Source of the DNA: Shewanella profunda
Lineage (GTDB): Bacteria > Pseudomonadota > Gammaproteobacteria > Enterobacterales > Shewanellaceae
DNA length: 60,445 nucleotides
Assembly (NCBI RefSeq): GCF_023283765.1
Contig: NZ_JAKILG010000028.1
Span: forward strand, 1-60,445
Direction of reading: 5' to 3'
The stretch's first letter is position 1. The number at the start of each line of letters is the position of its first letter. Of the stretch, positions 52,854-60,445 are shown piece after piece. Below the pieces are notes generated by a model. That model searched no databases, was not told the DNA's origin, and saw only the letters and a program-made list of their open reading frames with translations. The position numbers and the translations under genes were made by a program.

Positions 52854-55800
52854 ATGTTAAAATACATTATCGAAGCCTCCATCAGACAACGATTTATGGT
52901 GTTGATCATCGCCATAATGATCACTGTCTGGGGCATACAAGAGTTGCGCAAAACGCCACTCGATGCACTACCGGATCTATCGGATGTGCAAGTGATTATT
53001 AAAACTTCCTATCCTGGGCAAGCGCCTAAATTGATAGAAGAGCAAGTCACTTATCCTCTGTCTACCGCTATGCTGGCAGTACCCGGTGCTAAGACAGTGC
53101 GTGGCTATTCCATGTTTGGTGACTCCTATGTCTATGTGATTTTTGAAGATGGCACAGATATCTACTGGGCGCGCTCGCGGGTGCTCGAATACTTAAGTCA
53201 GATCAGCAGTCGATTGCCACAGGGCGTACAACCGTCCCTTGGCCCCGATGCCTCAGGTGTGGGTTGGGTATTTGAATATGCGCTGGTCGATCGCTCCGGC
53301 AGTTTAGATTTATCACAGCTCAAGAGTCTGCAGGATTGGTATCTCAAGCTTGAATTACAAAGCGTTGCAGGCGTATCAGAAGTCGCAACCGTGGGCGGCA
53401 TGGAGCAAACCTATCAGATAGTGCTCGAACCCGACAAGATGGCTATCTATAAACTGGATATCGCCAGCATCAAAAATGCGATAGAAAAATCCAATAGCGA
53501 GGCGGGCGGCTCAGTCATTGAAATGGCTGAAGCTGAGTATATGGTGCGCGCCAAAGGCTATCGTCAGACCCTTGAGGATTTCCGCGAAATTCCATTAGGC
53601 ATCACCAGTCCTTCTGGCACGGGTCTATTACTCAAGGATGTCGCCACCGTGCGCAAAGGCCCGGCCTCACGCCGTGGTATTGCCGAACTCGACGGTGAAG
53701 GTGAAGTCGTCGGCGGCATTATCGTGATGCGTTACGGTGAAAACGCCCTAGCGACCATAGATGCCGTGAAGGCTAAACTGGAAGAACTGAAAGCCGGTTT
53801 GCCCGATGGAGTCGAAATCATCCCCACCTACGACAGATCCCAATTAATCCTTAATTCCGTTGATAATTTATTCAGTAAGGTCGTCGAAGAAATGCTAGTG
53901 GTAGGGCTGGTCTGCCTGCTGTTTTTACTGCACGCACGCTCGACCTTAGTCGCCATCATCACCCTTCCACTCTCGATACTCATCGCCTTTATCGTAATGA
54001 ATAAGATGGGGGTTAACGCCAACATTATGAGCCTTGGGGGTATCGCGATTGCCATAGGCGCAGTTGTAGACGGCGCGATTGTGATGATTGAAAACCTGCA
54101 CAAACATTTGGAGCAATTTCACGCCGAACATAACCGAGAACCCGATACCAAAGAGCACTGGCGCATAGTGACAGAAGCCTCAACCGAGGTCGGCCCAGCA
54201 CTATTTTTCTCTTTAATTATTATTACGTTAAGTTTTGTACCTGTGTTTGCACTCGAAGCACAGGAAGGCCGTTTATTTGCGCCGCTGGCATACACTAAAT
54301 CCTTTGCTATGGCAGCCTCGGCATTGTTGGCAATTACGCTGGTGCCGATTTTAATGGGCTATTTTATTCGCGGGAAAATTCCGAGTGAAAATAAAAATCC
54401 CATCAGTCGCTTCCTGATCGCCTTATATAAACCATCGCTGAATCTGGTACTTAGGTTTCCAAAGGTCACCCTTACCTTAGCCTTAATTGTATTCGTGAGC
54501 GCTTGGTATCCGATGACACGTATGGGCAGTGAGTTTATGCCCGAGCTAGAAGAAGGCGATTTACTCTACATGCCAACCGCTTTACCTGGGATCAGTGCCA
54601 GCAAAGCCGCCGAAGTGTTACAGCAAACGGATCGTTTGATCAAAACAGTCCCTGAAGTTGCTCGTGTATTTGGCAAAGTGGGCCGGGCCGAGACAGCAAC
54701 CGATCCTGCCCCCTTAACTATGCTCGAAACCACGATCATGCTTAAACCCCATGGGGAATGGCGCGATGGCATGACCTTAGATGGTATCATCGCCCAATTA
54801 CAACAAACGGTGAAAGTGCCGGGGATCACCAATGCTTGGGTTCAACCCATCAAAACCCGTATCGATATGCTCTCGACTGGGATAAAAACCCCCGTTGGCA
54901 TTAAGATCACCGGCGCCGATGTCAACGAACTACAAAGCCTAGGAGCAGAAATAGAGGCCATTCTCAGTAGAGTGCCACACACTAAGTCGGCCTATGCTGA
55001 ACGCAGTGGCGGCGGGCGTTATATCGATATCACCCCTAAACTCGATGTGGCCGCACGTTATGGTATGTCATTGCAAGATATTCAAGATGTGGTGCGTTAC
55101 GCCATTGGTGGTATGGATATTGGCGAATCGGTACAAGGGGCGGAGCGTTACCCTATCAACTTACGTTATCCCCGTGAGCTACGGGATAATATCGAGAAGT
55201 TGCGCGAGCTGCCTGTGATCACTAAATCGGGAAATTACCTGCCACTGCGAAATTTAGCGGATATTGAGATCACCGATGGCGCACCTATGCTCACCAGTGA
55301 AAACGGTCGCTTAATCTCTTGGGTGTTTATCGATATTGAAGGCACCTCTATCGGCGAATACATTACTACCGCCAAGCAAGCGTTAAATGCCGAACTCAAG
55401 GTGCCACCGCGTTACAGCTACAGCTTCGCTGGGCAGTACGAGTACATGCAGCGAGTCGATGCAAAGCTTAAGCAAGTGATCCCTATGGCATTAGCGGTCA
55501 TTTTCATTCTGCTGATGATGACATTCGGCTCCACTATGCAGGCGAGCATCATAATGCTGAGTCTGCCCTTCGCCTTGGTCGGCAGCACTTGGCTCCTGTA
55601 TCTACTGGATTACAACATCTCGGTCGCGGTCGCCGTGGGTATGATCGCCTTGGCTGGTGTCGCCGCTGAGTTTGGGGTGATCATGTTGATCTATCTCAAC
55701 AACGCCATTAAGCATAGGCAAGAAAAGAACAACTACCATACAGTAGCCGATCTAAAGGAAGCATTAATCGAAGGTGCTGTTATGCGCATTAGACCTAAGG

Positions 55801-56003
55801 CGATGACAGTTGCCACTATTTTCTTTGGTTTACTGCCCATTATGTGGGGCGCGGGTTCGGGGAATGATGTGATGCAAAAAATCGCCGCACCTATGGTGGG
55901 TGGCATGGTGACTGCGCCAATACTGTCGCTGTTTGTCCTGCCCGCCCTCTATCTGCTGATTTACTCGCGTAAGCTAAAGAAAGATGCCGCGCATATGAAC
56001 TAA
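52854..56003 (+). CDS. cusA: CusA-type heavy-metal RND pump
   Basis: A 1049-residue inner-membrane RND exporter. Cu/Ag-type markers are the TM4 stretch AIGAVVDGAIVMIENLHKHL and the Met sites LLYMPTALPGIS, RIDMLSTGIKTP and ARYGMSLQDIQD, which match the methionine cluster of E. coli CusA. It begins ASIRQRFMVLIIAIMITVWG, as is usual. It expels Cu(I)/Ag(I) through the tripartite complex. ATG 52854, nine bases after CusB, with AGGAGCG. No CusC-like outer-membrane factor gene is nearby, so one elsewhere must be shared. Confidence 0.93.
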   Translation: MLKYIIEASIRQRFMVLIIAIMITVWGIQELRKTPLDALPDLSDVQVIIKTSYPGQAPKLIEEQVTYPLSTAMLAVPGAKTVRGYSMFGDSYVYVIFEDGTDIYWARSRVLEYLSQISSRLPQGVQPSLGPDASGVGWVFEYALVDRSGSLDLSQLKSLQDWYLKLELQSVAGVSEVATVGGMEQTYQIVLEPDKMAIYKLDIASIKNAIEKSNSEAGGSVIEMAEAEYMVRAKGYRQTLEDFREIPLGITSPSGTGLLLKDVATVRKGPASRRGIAELDGEGEVVGGIIVMRYGENALATIDAVKAKLEELKAGLPDGVEIIPTYDRSQLILNSVDNLFSKVVEEMLVVGLVCLLFLLHARSTLVAIITLPLSILIAFIVMNKMGVNANIMSLGGIAIAIGAVVDGAIVMIENLHKHLEQFHAEHNREPDTKEHWRIVTEASTEVGPALFFSLIIITLSFVPVFALEAQEGRLFAPLAYTKSFAMAASALLAITLVPILMGYFIRGKIPSENKNPISRFLIALYKPSLNLVLRFPKVTLTLALIVFVSAWYPMTRMGSEFMPELEEGDLLYMPTALPGISASKAAEVLQQTDRLIKTVPEVARVFGKVGRAETATDPAPLTMLETTIMLKPHGEWRDGMTLDGIIAQLQQTVKVPGITNAWVQPIKTRIDMLSTGIKTPVGIKITGADVNELQSLGAEIEAILSRVPHTKSAYAERSGGGRYIDITPKLDVAARYGMSLQDIQDVVRYAIGGMDIGESVQGAERYPINLRYPRELRDNIEKLRELPVITKSGNYLPLRNLADIEITDGAPMLTSENGRLISWVFIDIEGTSIGEYITTAKQALNAELKVPPRYSYSFAGQYEYMQRVDAKLKQVIPMALAVIFILLMMTFGSTMQASIIMLSLPFALVGSTWLLYLLDYNISVAVAVGMIALAGVAAEFGVIMLIYLNNAIKHRQEKNNYHTVADLKEALIEGAVMRIRPKAMTVATIFFGLLPIMWGAGSGNDVMQKIAAPMVGGMVTAPILSLFVLPALYLLIYSRKLKKDAAHMN

Positions 56004-56021
56004 CGACTGCATATCTCTAAT

Positions 56022-56058
56022 AAAAATCCCCCAAACGATAATCACTTGGGGGATTTTA
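56022..56058. terminator. Terminator between cusA and PHP lipoprotein gene
   Basis: A 12-bp stem AAAATCCCCCAA/TTGGGGGATTTT with an 11-base loop, A-rich on one side and T-rich on the other. It can act on both strands, for cusA (rightward) and the leftward gene ending at 56097. Confidence 0.88.
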
Positions 56059-56096
56059 TGATCCTACTCAGGCTATTTAATCACCTTTAAAGAGGC

Positions 56097-57689
56097 TTAT
56101 TTGCTCGTATTAACAAACACAGGGTTGGAATAAAACCACAGATCATCATAGTTACGGTCATTAATTTTGTTATACCAAGTTTGCACCGATTCATCTTCGG
56201 CTTGATTAATCACAGCGGACTTTAAAGGATTGCCCTTTTCAGTCAGATTGGCTTGGTTGTAATCTAGATTAGTGCCACGTAAACGGAAATATTGATGCTT
56301 ATCAGCGATAAAACTGTAGCTCATGCTGTAGTATCCATCGGCGTCTTTTTGCCAATCAGCACTGGTAAAGGTCTTAACGACTAAGGTTGAATCGTTAGTT
56401 TCCTTTTCATATGCCGTTGTACCCGCTTCAGCGCGCGGACCCACATTACCCGCAATCAAGTCGATATGATGCACGCCAGGATTAACTCCCGCATAAATTT
56501 CATTACCGATATCTGATTCTTTATTATTAACAGTGGGGCTTTTAAAGCGAATAGAAAGAGTTAACTTATCACCCGCTTTCGCCACCAAAGTTTGCCCCAT
56601 AGTGACGCTATTACTACTACTTTCAAGCTTAAAATCCAAGGCATCGATCAGATCACCAAATACAGAAAAGCTATTCCCCGAACGCAAACCGTCCAAGAGG
56701 GCTTTAGTGTCTTGACCATCGACCCAAGTATAACTTTTAGCATATTCACCTGGATAATAACTGCTTGCATAAGGTGGGCGTGTTTTAAAGTGGATATCAG
56801 AGTTACCCATATTCCAAATCTGACGACCTTCGCCTAACAGCGCATCCCACCAACCACCAACCTGTGCAACCACAGGGTCAACCCCACCATATACACCACT
56901 ACTGCGCTCAGCATAATCGCCGCGATTACCACTAAATTGTCCACCAACCAGACCTTCAACTAAAAAGAAAACATTGGGAGCGGCATCATTCAGCTCCCTT
57001 ACATCTTTAATGGTGTAGCTGGTTAAATAGCGACGAGGGTGATTTAACATGCCGTAGCTACTATCAGGATAGTGAGTCTCTAGCCACGTCAAGGCAGCGA
57101 TGGCATCTTGGTGAGTCTGATTTTGACGGGTGTCACCCGCAGCCTCCCAAGCGGCAATATCTTTAGCATTAAAGTCTTCGATACTATTTTTACTACTAAA
57201 TCGATATTCGAACGTCTTAATTGCCGCAAGGACTTCGGACTCATCGCCTAGAATACCGATATTAAAATGTTCGTGGGTAGGCATATCCCACTCGAAACTC
57301 GAGTAGGCAAGTTTGCCCTCATATTTAGACATAGAGGACTTAAGGCCGGGATTTTCATACTGAATAAGTGCATCGTAAAAAAGCAACCCACCCAAATCGT
57401 TGTCATCATTATCTTGGCTGTTATCGCGCATGTGATTTGATAATGCGACATAGTCTAAATTGAAGTCATCAAACGCCCACCTCAAGATATCAGACTGGGT
57501 TTCGCGGGCATCCTGCGAAACCGCGGTATGCACATGCAAGTCACCCTTTAACCAACGCCCCGTGGGTTCAATAGGTGTCGGATTAGTGTCTTCTGAGTCT
57601 GAATTACAACCAGATAGCACCATAAGAGAAGACAATAAAACCATATTTAGCTTGATCACTTTACGCACGAATAACCTCTTTATATTCAT
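56097..57689 (-). CDS. PHP-domain lipoprotein, CehA/McbA-like
   Basis: A 530-residue predicted lipoprotein with signal NMVLLSSLMVLSGC (lipobox LSGC, Cys near 28). PHP-type metal-binding motifs follow: KGDLHVHTAVSQDA, LDYVALSNHMRDN, YGMLNHPRRY and MGNSDIHFKTRP. CehA/McbA relatives hydrolyse esters or carbamates; the substrate here is unknown. ATG 57689 gives a normal positively charged signal start; TTG 57692 adds one residue. It is divergent from the AbgT transporter gene (394 bp gap), so the two might handle related compounds, but this is inference. Confidence 0.82.
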   Translation of the reverse strand: MNIKRLFVRKVIKLNMVLLSSLMVLSGCNSDSEDTNPTPIEPTGRWLKGDLHVHTAVSQDARETQSDILRWAFDDFNLDYVALSNHMRDNSQDNDDNDLGGLLFYDALIQYENPGLKSSMSKYEGKLAYSSFEWDMPTHEHFNIGILGDESEVLAAIKTFEYRFSSKNSIEDFNAKDIAAWEAAGDTRQNQTHQDAIAALTWLETHYPDSSYGMLNHPRRYLTSYTIKDVRELNDAAPNVFFLVEGLVGGQFSGNRGDYAERSSGVYGGVDPVVAQVGGWWDALLGEGRQIWNMGNSDIHFKTRPPYASSYYPGEYAKSYTWVDGQDTKALLDGLRSGNSFSVFGDLIDALDFKLESSSNSVTMGQTLVAKAGDKLTLSIRFKSPTVNNKESDIGNEIYAGVNPGVHHIDLIAGNVGPRAEAGTTAYEKETNDSTLVVKTFTSADWQKDADGYYSMSYSFIADKHQYFRLRGTNLDYNQANLTEKGNPLKSAVINQAEDESVQTWYNKINDRNYDDLWFYSNPVFVNTSK

Positions 57690-58083
57690 CAAATCGGAAC
57701 CAGAATATAAGTCGAACGGATGACATGGTAATGACAGCCATATTCGCTAACAATAAAATAAACTTCTAAGATAATAGCGCCTCTGATAGTGCTTAACTCT
57801 GTTGCCAATTGCACCCTTAACATCTGATCGCCCGGTATAAGCCGATGTGAAAGTAGGCTACGGTGTTTTTTATGTATCCCATTGGTAATTCTAGCCATCA
57901 TAGACCCTGAAGATACAATCGTGATAATGTAGCCCCACTAAATTAGCTATGACGACAATGCTGTAACACACTAAATCTTAAGTATTAAAGTGATTAACGG
58001 AAACCTAAAACTTAAAGTAACTCATCGTGGTTTCTTATCAAAACTAATATCAATAATCATTATTTAGAGTAAAAGGCGACCAT
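57690..58083. other. Divergent gap before AbgT gene, with short palindrome
   Basis: 394 bp containing both promoters. A 13-bp perfect palindrome, AATAATCATTATT (58052-58064), sits 20 bases before the AbgT start and could be an operator. An open frame on the minus strand (57689-57901) has no family features. Nothing else is recognised. Confidence 0.45.
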
Positions 58084-59643
58084 ATGGTAAATCATAAATC
58101 TACCACCGGATTCCAGCGATTTCTCAATACCGTAGAAACAGTAGGAAATAAACTCCCAGATCCGGCAGTGTTGTTTGCCATGTTTTTAGGCTTGGTCTGG
58201 TTGATCTCTTGGTGGTTATCTGGCGTCAGTTTTGATGAGATAGATCCCCGCAGCGGTAACCCAATTCAAATTGTGAATATGCTTGATGGTAGTGCGTTAA
58301 CCGCTTTTACCTCGGCGATGGTCACGACCTTTGTCACTTTCCCGCCGCTAGGTGTGGTGCTTGTGGCCATGCTGGGCCTAGGCGTTGCTGAACATACTGG
58401 CTTTATTAATGCGGGGCTGCGTTCAATTTTATCTGTCACCCCTAAAATGCTGCTGACTCCGGTACTGATCGCCGTTGGTATTCTCAGCCATGTCGCTGTA
58501 GATGCGGGTTATGTACTCGTGATCCCGCTCGGCGCTGTGATTTTTTATGCCGCAGGCCGTCATCCCTTAGCGGGGATTGCCGCCGCTTTTGCCGGTGTAT
58601 CCGGTGGTTTTTCGGCAACGGTTGGCGTGCCATCGAGCCTTGACCCTATGTTGGCCGGTTTAACTCAAGCTGCAGCACGATTATCTGCCGATCCTGCCGC
58701 GGCAACGTTAACCATTAACCCGCTGAATAACCTATTTTTTACCTCAGCGTCGGCCGTCTTAATTATCTTAGTTGGCTGGTTTATTACCGATAAAATTATC
58801 GAACCACGCCTGAAAAACACCGCCGTTAATGGCGATCCCGCGAATCTACCTATCCTTGATGAACTTAAACCCCATGAACGCCGAGGGCTGAGATTTGCCA
58901 TGGCTTCCATGTTGTTTTGTGCTCTAGGACTAGCATTGACCGCCTACGGTGACAACTCAGCTTGGCGTGGTGCAGACGGTGCATTAACCAGTGCTTCAGC
59001 CCCCCTAATGCGGTCGATTGTGGCAATTATTTTTGTGTTTTTCCTCGTTCCCGGCATAGTGTATGGCTATGCCGCGGGTACAGCCAACAACCACAGAGCC
59101 ATTATTCAGGGCATGAGTAAGTCCATGAGCGGTATGGGTTATTACATAGTGATGGCCTTTTTCTGTGCGCAATTTATTTATGCTTTCGGCCAATCGAATC
59201 TGGGCGCGTTGATGGCAATAAAAGGTGCGTTGGCATTAAAAGAATTAGCACTGCCTATGGGCGTCACACTGGTAGGGATCGTTTTCCTGACCGCGCTGGT
59301 AAACCTATTGGTTGGTTCCGCTTCTGCTAAATGGGCACTAATTGGTGCCATTATGGTTCCTATGCTAATGGAGCTAGGCGTGTCACCCGATTTGACTCAA
59401 GCCGCTTACCGGGTTGGAGACTCATCAACCAATATCATCACACCACTAATGCCCTACTTTCCATTGATTGTGGTGTTCTGCCAAAAATACGTTAAAGAGT
59501 CGGGTATCGGCACCCTAGTCGCGCTTATGTTACCGTTTTCTATCTGTTTTCTATTGCTATGGAGCGGTTTCTTGCTGGCATACTGGGCCTTAGGCTTGCC
59601 ATTAGGTATTGGCAGCTCGTTCACCTTCCCAGCTTTACCTTAA
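58084..59643 (+). CDS. AbgT-family transporter
   Basis: A 519-residue inner-membrane protein of the AbgT/MtrF family. It has the N-terminal LNTVETVGNKLPDPAVLFAM, the re-entrant region VDAGYVLVIPLGAVIFYAAG with HPLAGIAAAFAGVSGGFSAT, and C-terminal NLLVGSASAKWALIGAIMVP and YRVGDSSTNIITPLMPYFP. E. coli AbgT imports p-aminobenzoyl-glutamate; MtrF relatives export sulfonamides. Which applies is not known. ATG 58084 with AAGG upstream. The ComJ-like gene follows 13 bases after the stop. Confidence 0.92.
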   Translation: MVNHKSTTGFQRFLNTVETVGNKLPDPAVLFAMFLGLVWLISWWLSGVSFDEIDPRSGNPIQIVNMLDGSALTAFTSAMVTTFVTFPPLGVVLVAMLGLGVAEHTGFINAGLRSILSVTPKMLLTPVLIAVGILSHVAVDAGYVLVIPLGAVIFYAAGRHPLAGIAAAFAGVSGGFSATVGVPSSLDPMLAGLTQAAARLSADPAAATLTINPLNNLFFTSASAVLIILVGWFITDKIIEPRLKNTAVNGDPANLPILDELKPHERRGLRFAMASMLFCALGLALTAYGDNSAWRGADGALTSASAPLMRSIVAIIFVFFLVPGIVYGYAAGTANNHRAIIQGMSKSMSGMGYYIVMAFFCAQFIYAFGQSNLGALMAIKGALALKELALPMGVTLVGIVFLTALVNLLVGSASAKWALIGAIMVPMLMELGVSPDLTQAAYRVGDSSTNIITPLMPYFPLIVVFCQKYVKESGIGTLVALMLPFSICFLLLWSGFLLAYWALGLPLGIGSSFTFPALP

Positions 59644-59656
59644 TTTGAGGTTTATT

Positions 59657-60142
59657 ATGCAAGTGGATGGTACCCAGACAGTGGATCTCTTAATCTCACA
59701 TAGCCAAATTCTAGTGCGTTCTAGAGGATTTGATGAAGAATTGAGTCGATGGGGACATGAAAATATTACCCAAGGAGCACTTCTACATAGAGATTATTTA
59801 CTATTTGATCCTATTGTGGAGGACGCCTTTGGGGCAAACGTTATTCTGTCTATATGCAGTGAGTTCAAGATGGATCTAGGTTGCCAACGTTGTATCGTTG
59901 CACCATTTTATGTCGTTGACAAAGAGCAAGTTGAAGTCGCATCGGCCGCTGAAAAATTTAAGATTAATTTGCCACTTAATGATGAACTCTACTCGGTATA
60001 TTATGAGGTGTGCGAGGGTGAGGAAGTATTTTATAAATTTACTTTCATTCCTTCTATCAATGTTGTGAAACCCCAATACCTATTAGATGATCCTTGGGGA
60101 GGGGCAAAAGGAAAGAAAATGATTGCCGGTTTCGCGCAGTAA
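59657..60142 (+). CDS. Possible ComJ-family protein
   Basis: A 161-residue soluble protein. The pattern TVDLLISHSQILVRSRGFDE, then ENITQGALLHRDYLLFDPI, then RCIVAPFYVVDKEQVEVASA with INLPLNDELYSVYYEVCEG resembles the ComJ family, whose Bacillus member inhibits the NucA nuclease. I have no search to confirm it. ATG 59657 with TTGAGG is preferred over the frame start at 59609 inside the AbgT gene. It may be co-transcribed with AbgT or be an independent inhibitor-like gene; no nuclease partner is visible inside the window. Confidence 0.45.
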   Translation: MQVDGTQTVDLLISHSQILVRSRGFDEELSRWGHENITQGALLHRDYLLFDPIVEDAFGANVILSICSEFKMDLGCQRCIVAPFYVVDKEQVEVASAAEKFKINLPLNDELYSVYYEVCEGEEVFYKFTFIPSINVVKPQYLLDDPWGGAKGKKMIAGFAQ

Positions 60143-60175
60143 CATGTTCAGCCGAGTTGAGGTTTCGAGACTCGA

Positions 60176-60214
60176 TTTTGTTCGTTTAGGCAAAGCCTAA
60201 CCCGTGAAACAAAA
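60176..60214. other. Two-part hairpin between convergent genes
   Basis: TTTTGTT (60176-60182) pairs with AACAAAA (60208-60214), and TTAGGC (60186-60191) pairs with GCCTAA (60195-60200) around an AAA loop. It lies downstream of the ComJ-like gene and of the truncated leftward gene, so it may be a weak terminator, although no clean T-run follows. The remainder of 60143-60349 shows nothing else. Confidence 0.4.
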
Positions 60215-60349
60215 AACGATGTTTAGTACCGCTAAATGAGTGACAAATGGCTGGATATAAAAACCACAAAAATCATAATTCCGTAATCCAGCAGCTCAGA
60301 TATCAATTAAAAATAAACTATTGCTATTTTTAACTAACCTGAGATCGGT

Positions 60350-60445
60350 TTAACAAGCCATAACTGCAATAGCATTAAACTCTGCGTTAGTGATGTTCAG
60401 TTGTGGCTTATTGTCTTTCAATTGATAGGCGATAAGTCCCGCAAT
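60350..60445 (-). CDS. 3' end of truncated leftward gene
   Basis: On the minus strand the last 96 bases read as an open frame cut by the window edge. It codes for 31 residues, beginning IAGLIAYQLKDNKPQLN and ending AEFNAIAVMAC, then TAA. The composition looks like real coding sequence. Too little is present to name it. It is convergent with the ComJ-like gene. Confidence 0.5.
   Translation of the reverse strand: MAGLIAYQLKDNKPQLNITNAEFNAIAVMAC

Noticed and set aside
57689..57901. Minus-strand frame in the AbgT promoter region
   Set aside because: No family feature or ribosome site; the region is needed for divergent promoters.
1..60445. CRISPR array, insertion sequence or prophage
   Set aside because: No regular direct repeats with spacers, no transposase or integrase, and no phage structural gene was seen.

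Overview
The window comes from a Shewanella chromosome (Gammaproteobacteria, Alteromonadales). The best evidence is cymA (49243-49806), the tetraheme quinol dehydrogenase typical of that genus. It sits with formate dehydrogenase modules, an NrfBCD-like electron-transfer set and menaquinone genes, as expected for a respiratory generalist. The gene order rpoH-ftsX-ftsE-ftsY / rsmD-DUF1145 matches the usual enterobacterial arrangement. There is no rRNA, tRNA, CRISPR array, insertion sequence or prophage in the window, so it is mostly backbone with a few accessory cassettes.

1-16.6 kb is a formate dehydrogenase island. A one-component regulator (HTH plus PBP-like domain) and fdhD read leftward. 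DUF3305, DUF3306, a polyferredoxin and a TorD-family chaperone read rightward. Two complete tandem copies of a four-gene unit follow: a small Tat-signal protein, FdhA, FdhB and FdhC. Both catalytic subunits carry Cys, not Sec, at the molybdenum site. Each copy ends at a good intrinsic terminator. A pair of GGAC/GTCC inverted repeats three helical turns apart lies between fdhD and the DUF3305 operon.

16.6-34 kb is mixed housekeeping and signalling: a TonB-dependent receptor with a Fur-like box, a zinc-ribbon methyltransferase, a GGDEF/EAL protein, a DTW-domain protein, a Bcr/CflA-type exporter with a divergent LysR regulator, a chemoreceptor, a DUF4145-Sel1 protein, a YciC-like membrane protein, DUF2780 and TerB proteins, and an APC permease with a divergent Lrp/AsnC regulator. 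34.1-34.3 kb holds an unexplained block of nested inverted repeats.

34.3-38.4 kb encodes a pentaheme cytochrome, a Tat-exported ferredoxin and an NrfD-like quinone-site protein (an NrfBCD-like module without NrfA), then a DUF2726-like protein and a LysR-type regulator. 38.5-43.6 kb is menD-menH-menC-menE, making the menaquinone used by the modules above. 43.7-49.2 kb is the rpoH/fts/rsmD block. cymA follows, with a perfect CRP consensus site upstream.

50.3-56 kb is a copper/silver-type efflux cassette (Cys/His/Met-rich secreted protein, a small heavy-metal-binding-domain protein, CusB with two such domains, and CusA) without an outer-membrane factor. 56-60.4 kb holds a PHP-domain lipoprotein divergent from an AbgT-family transporter, a possible ComJ-like protein, and the 3' end of an unidentified leftward gene cut by the window edge.

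The respiratory logic is visible: periplasmic formate dehydrogenases feed menaquinone, the men genes make it, and CymA and the NrfBCD-like module move electrons between the quinone pool and periplasmic carriers. I see no clearly unprecedented multi-gene system. The best unexplained items are the nested inverted repeats at 34.1-34.3 kb, three long perfect palindromes without an assigned regulator (565, 11453, 22657), and the orphan NrfBCD-like module with its DUF2726-like neighbour.
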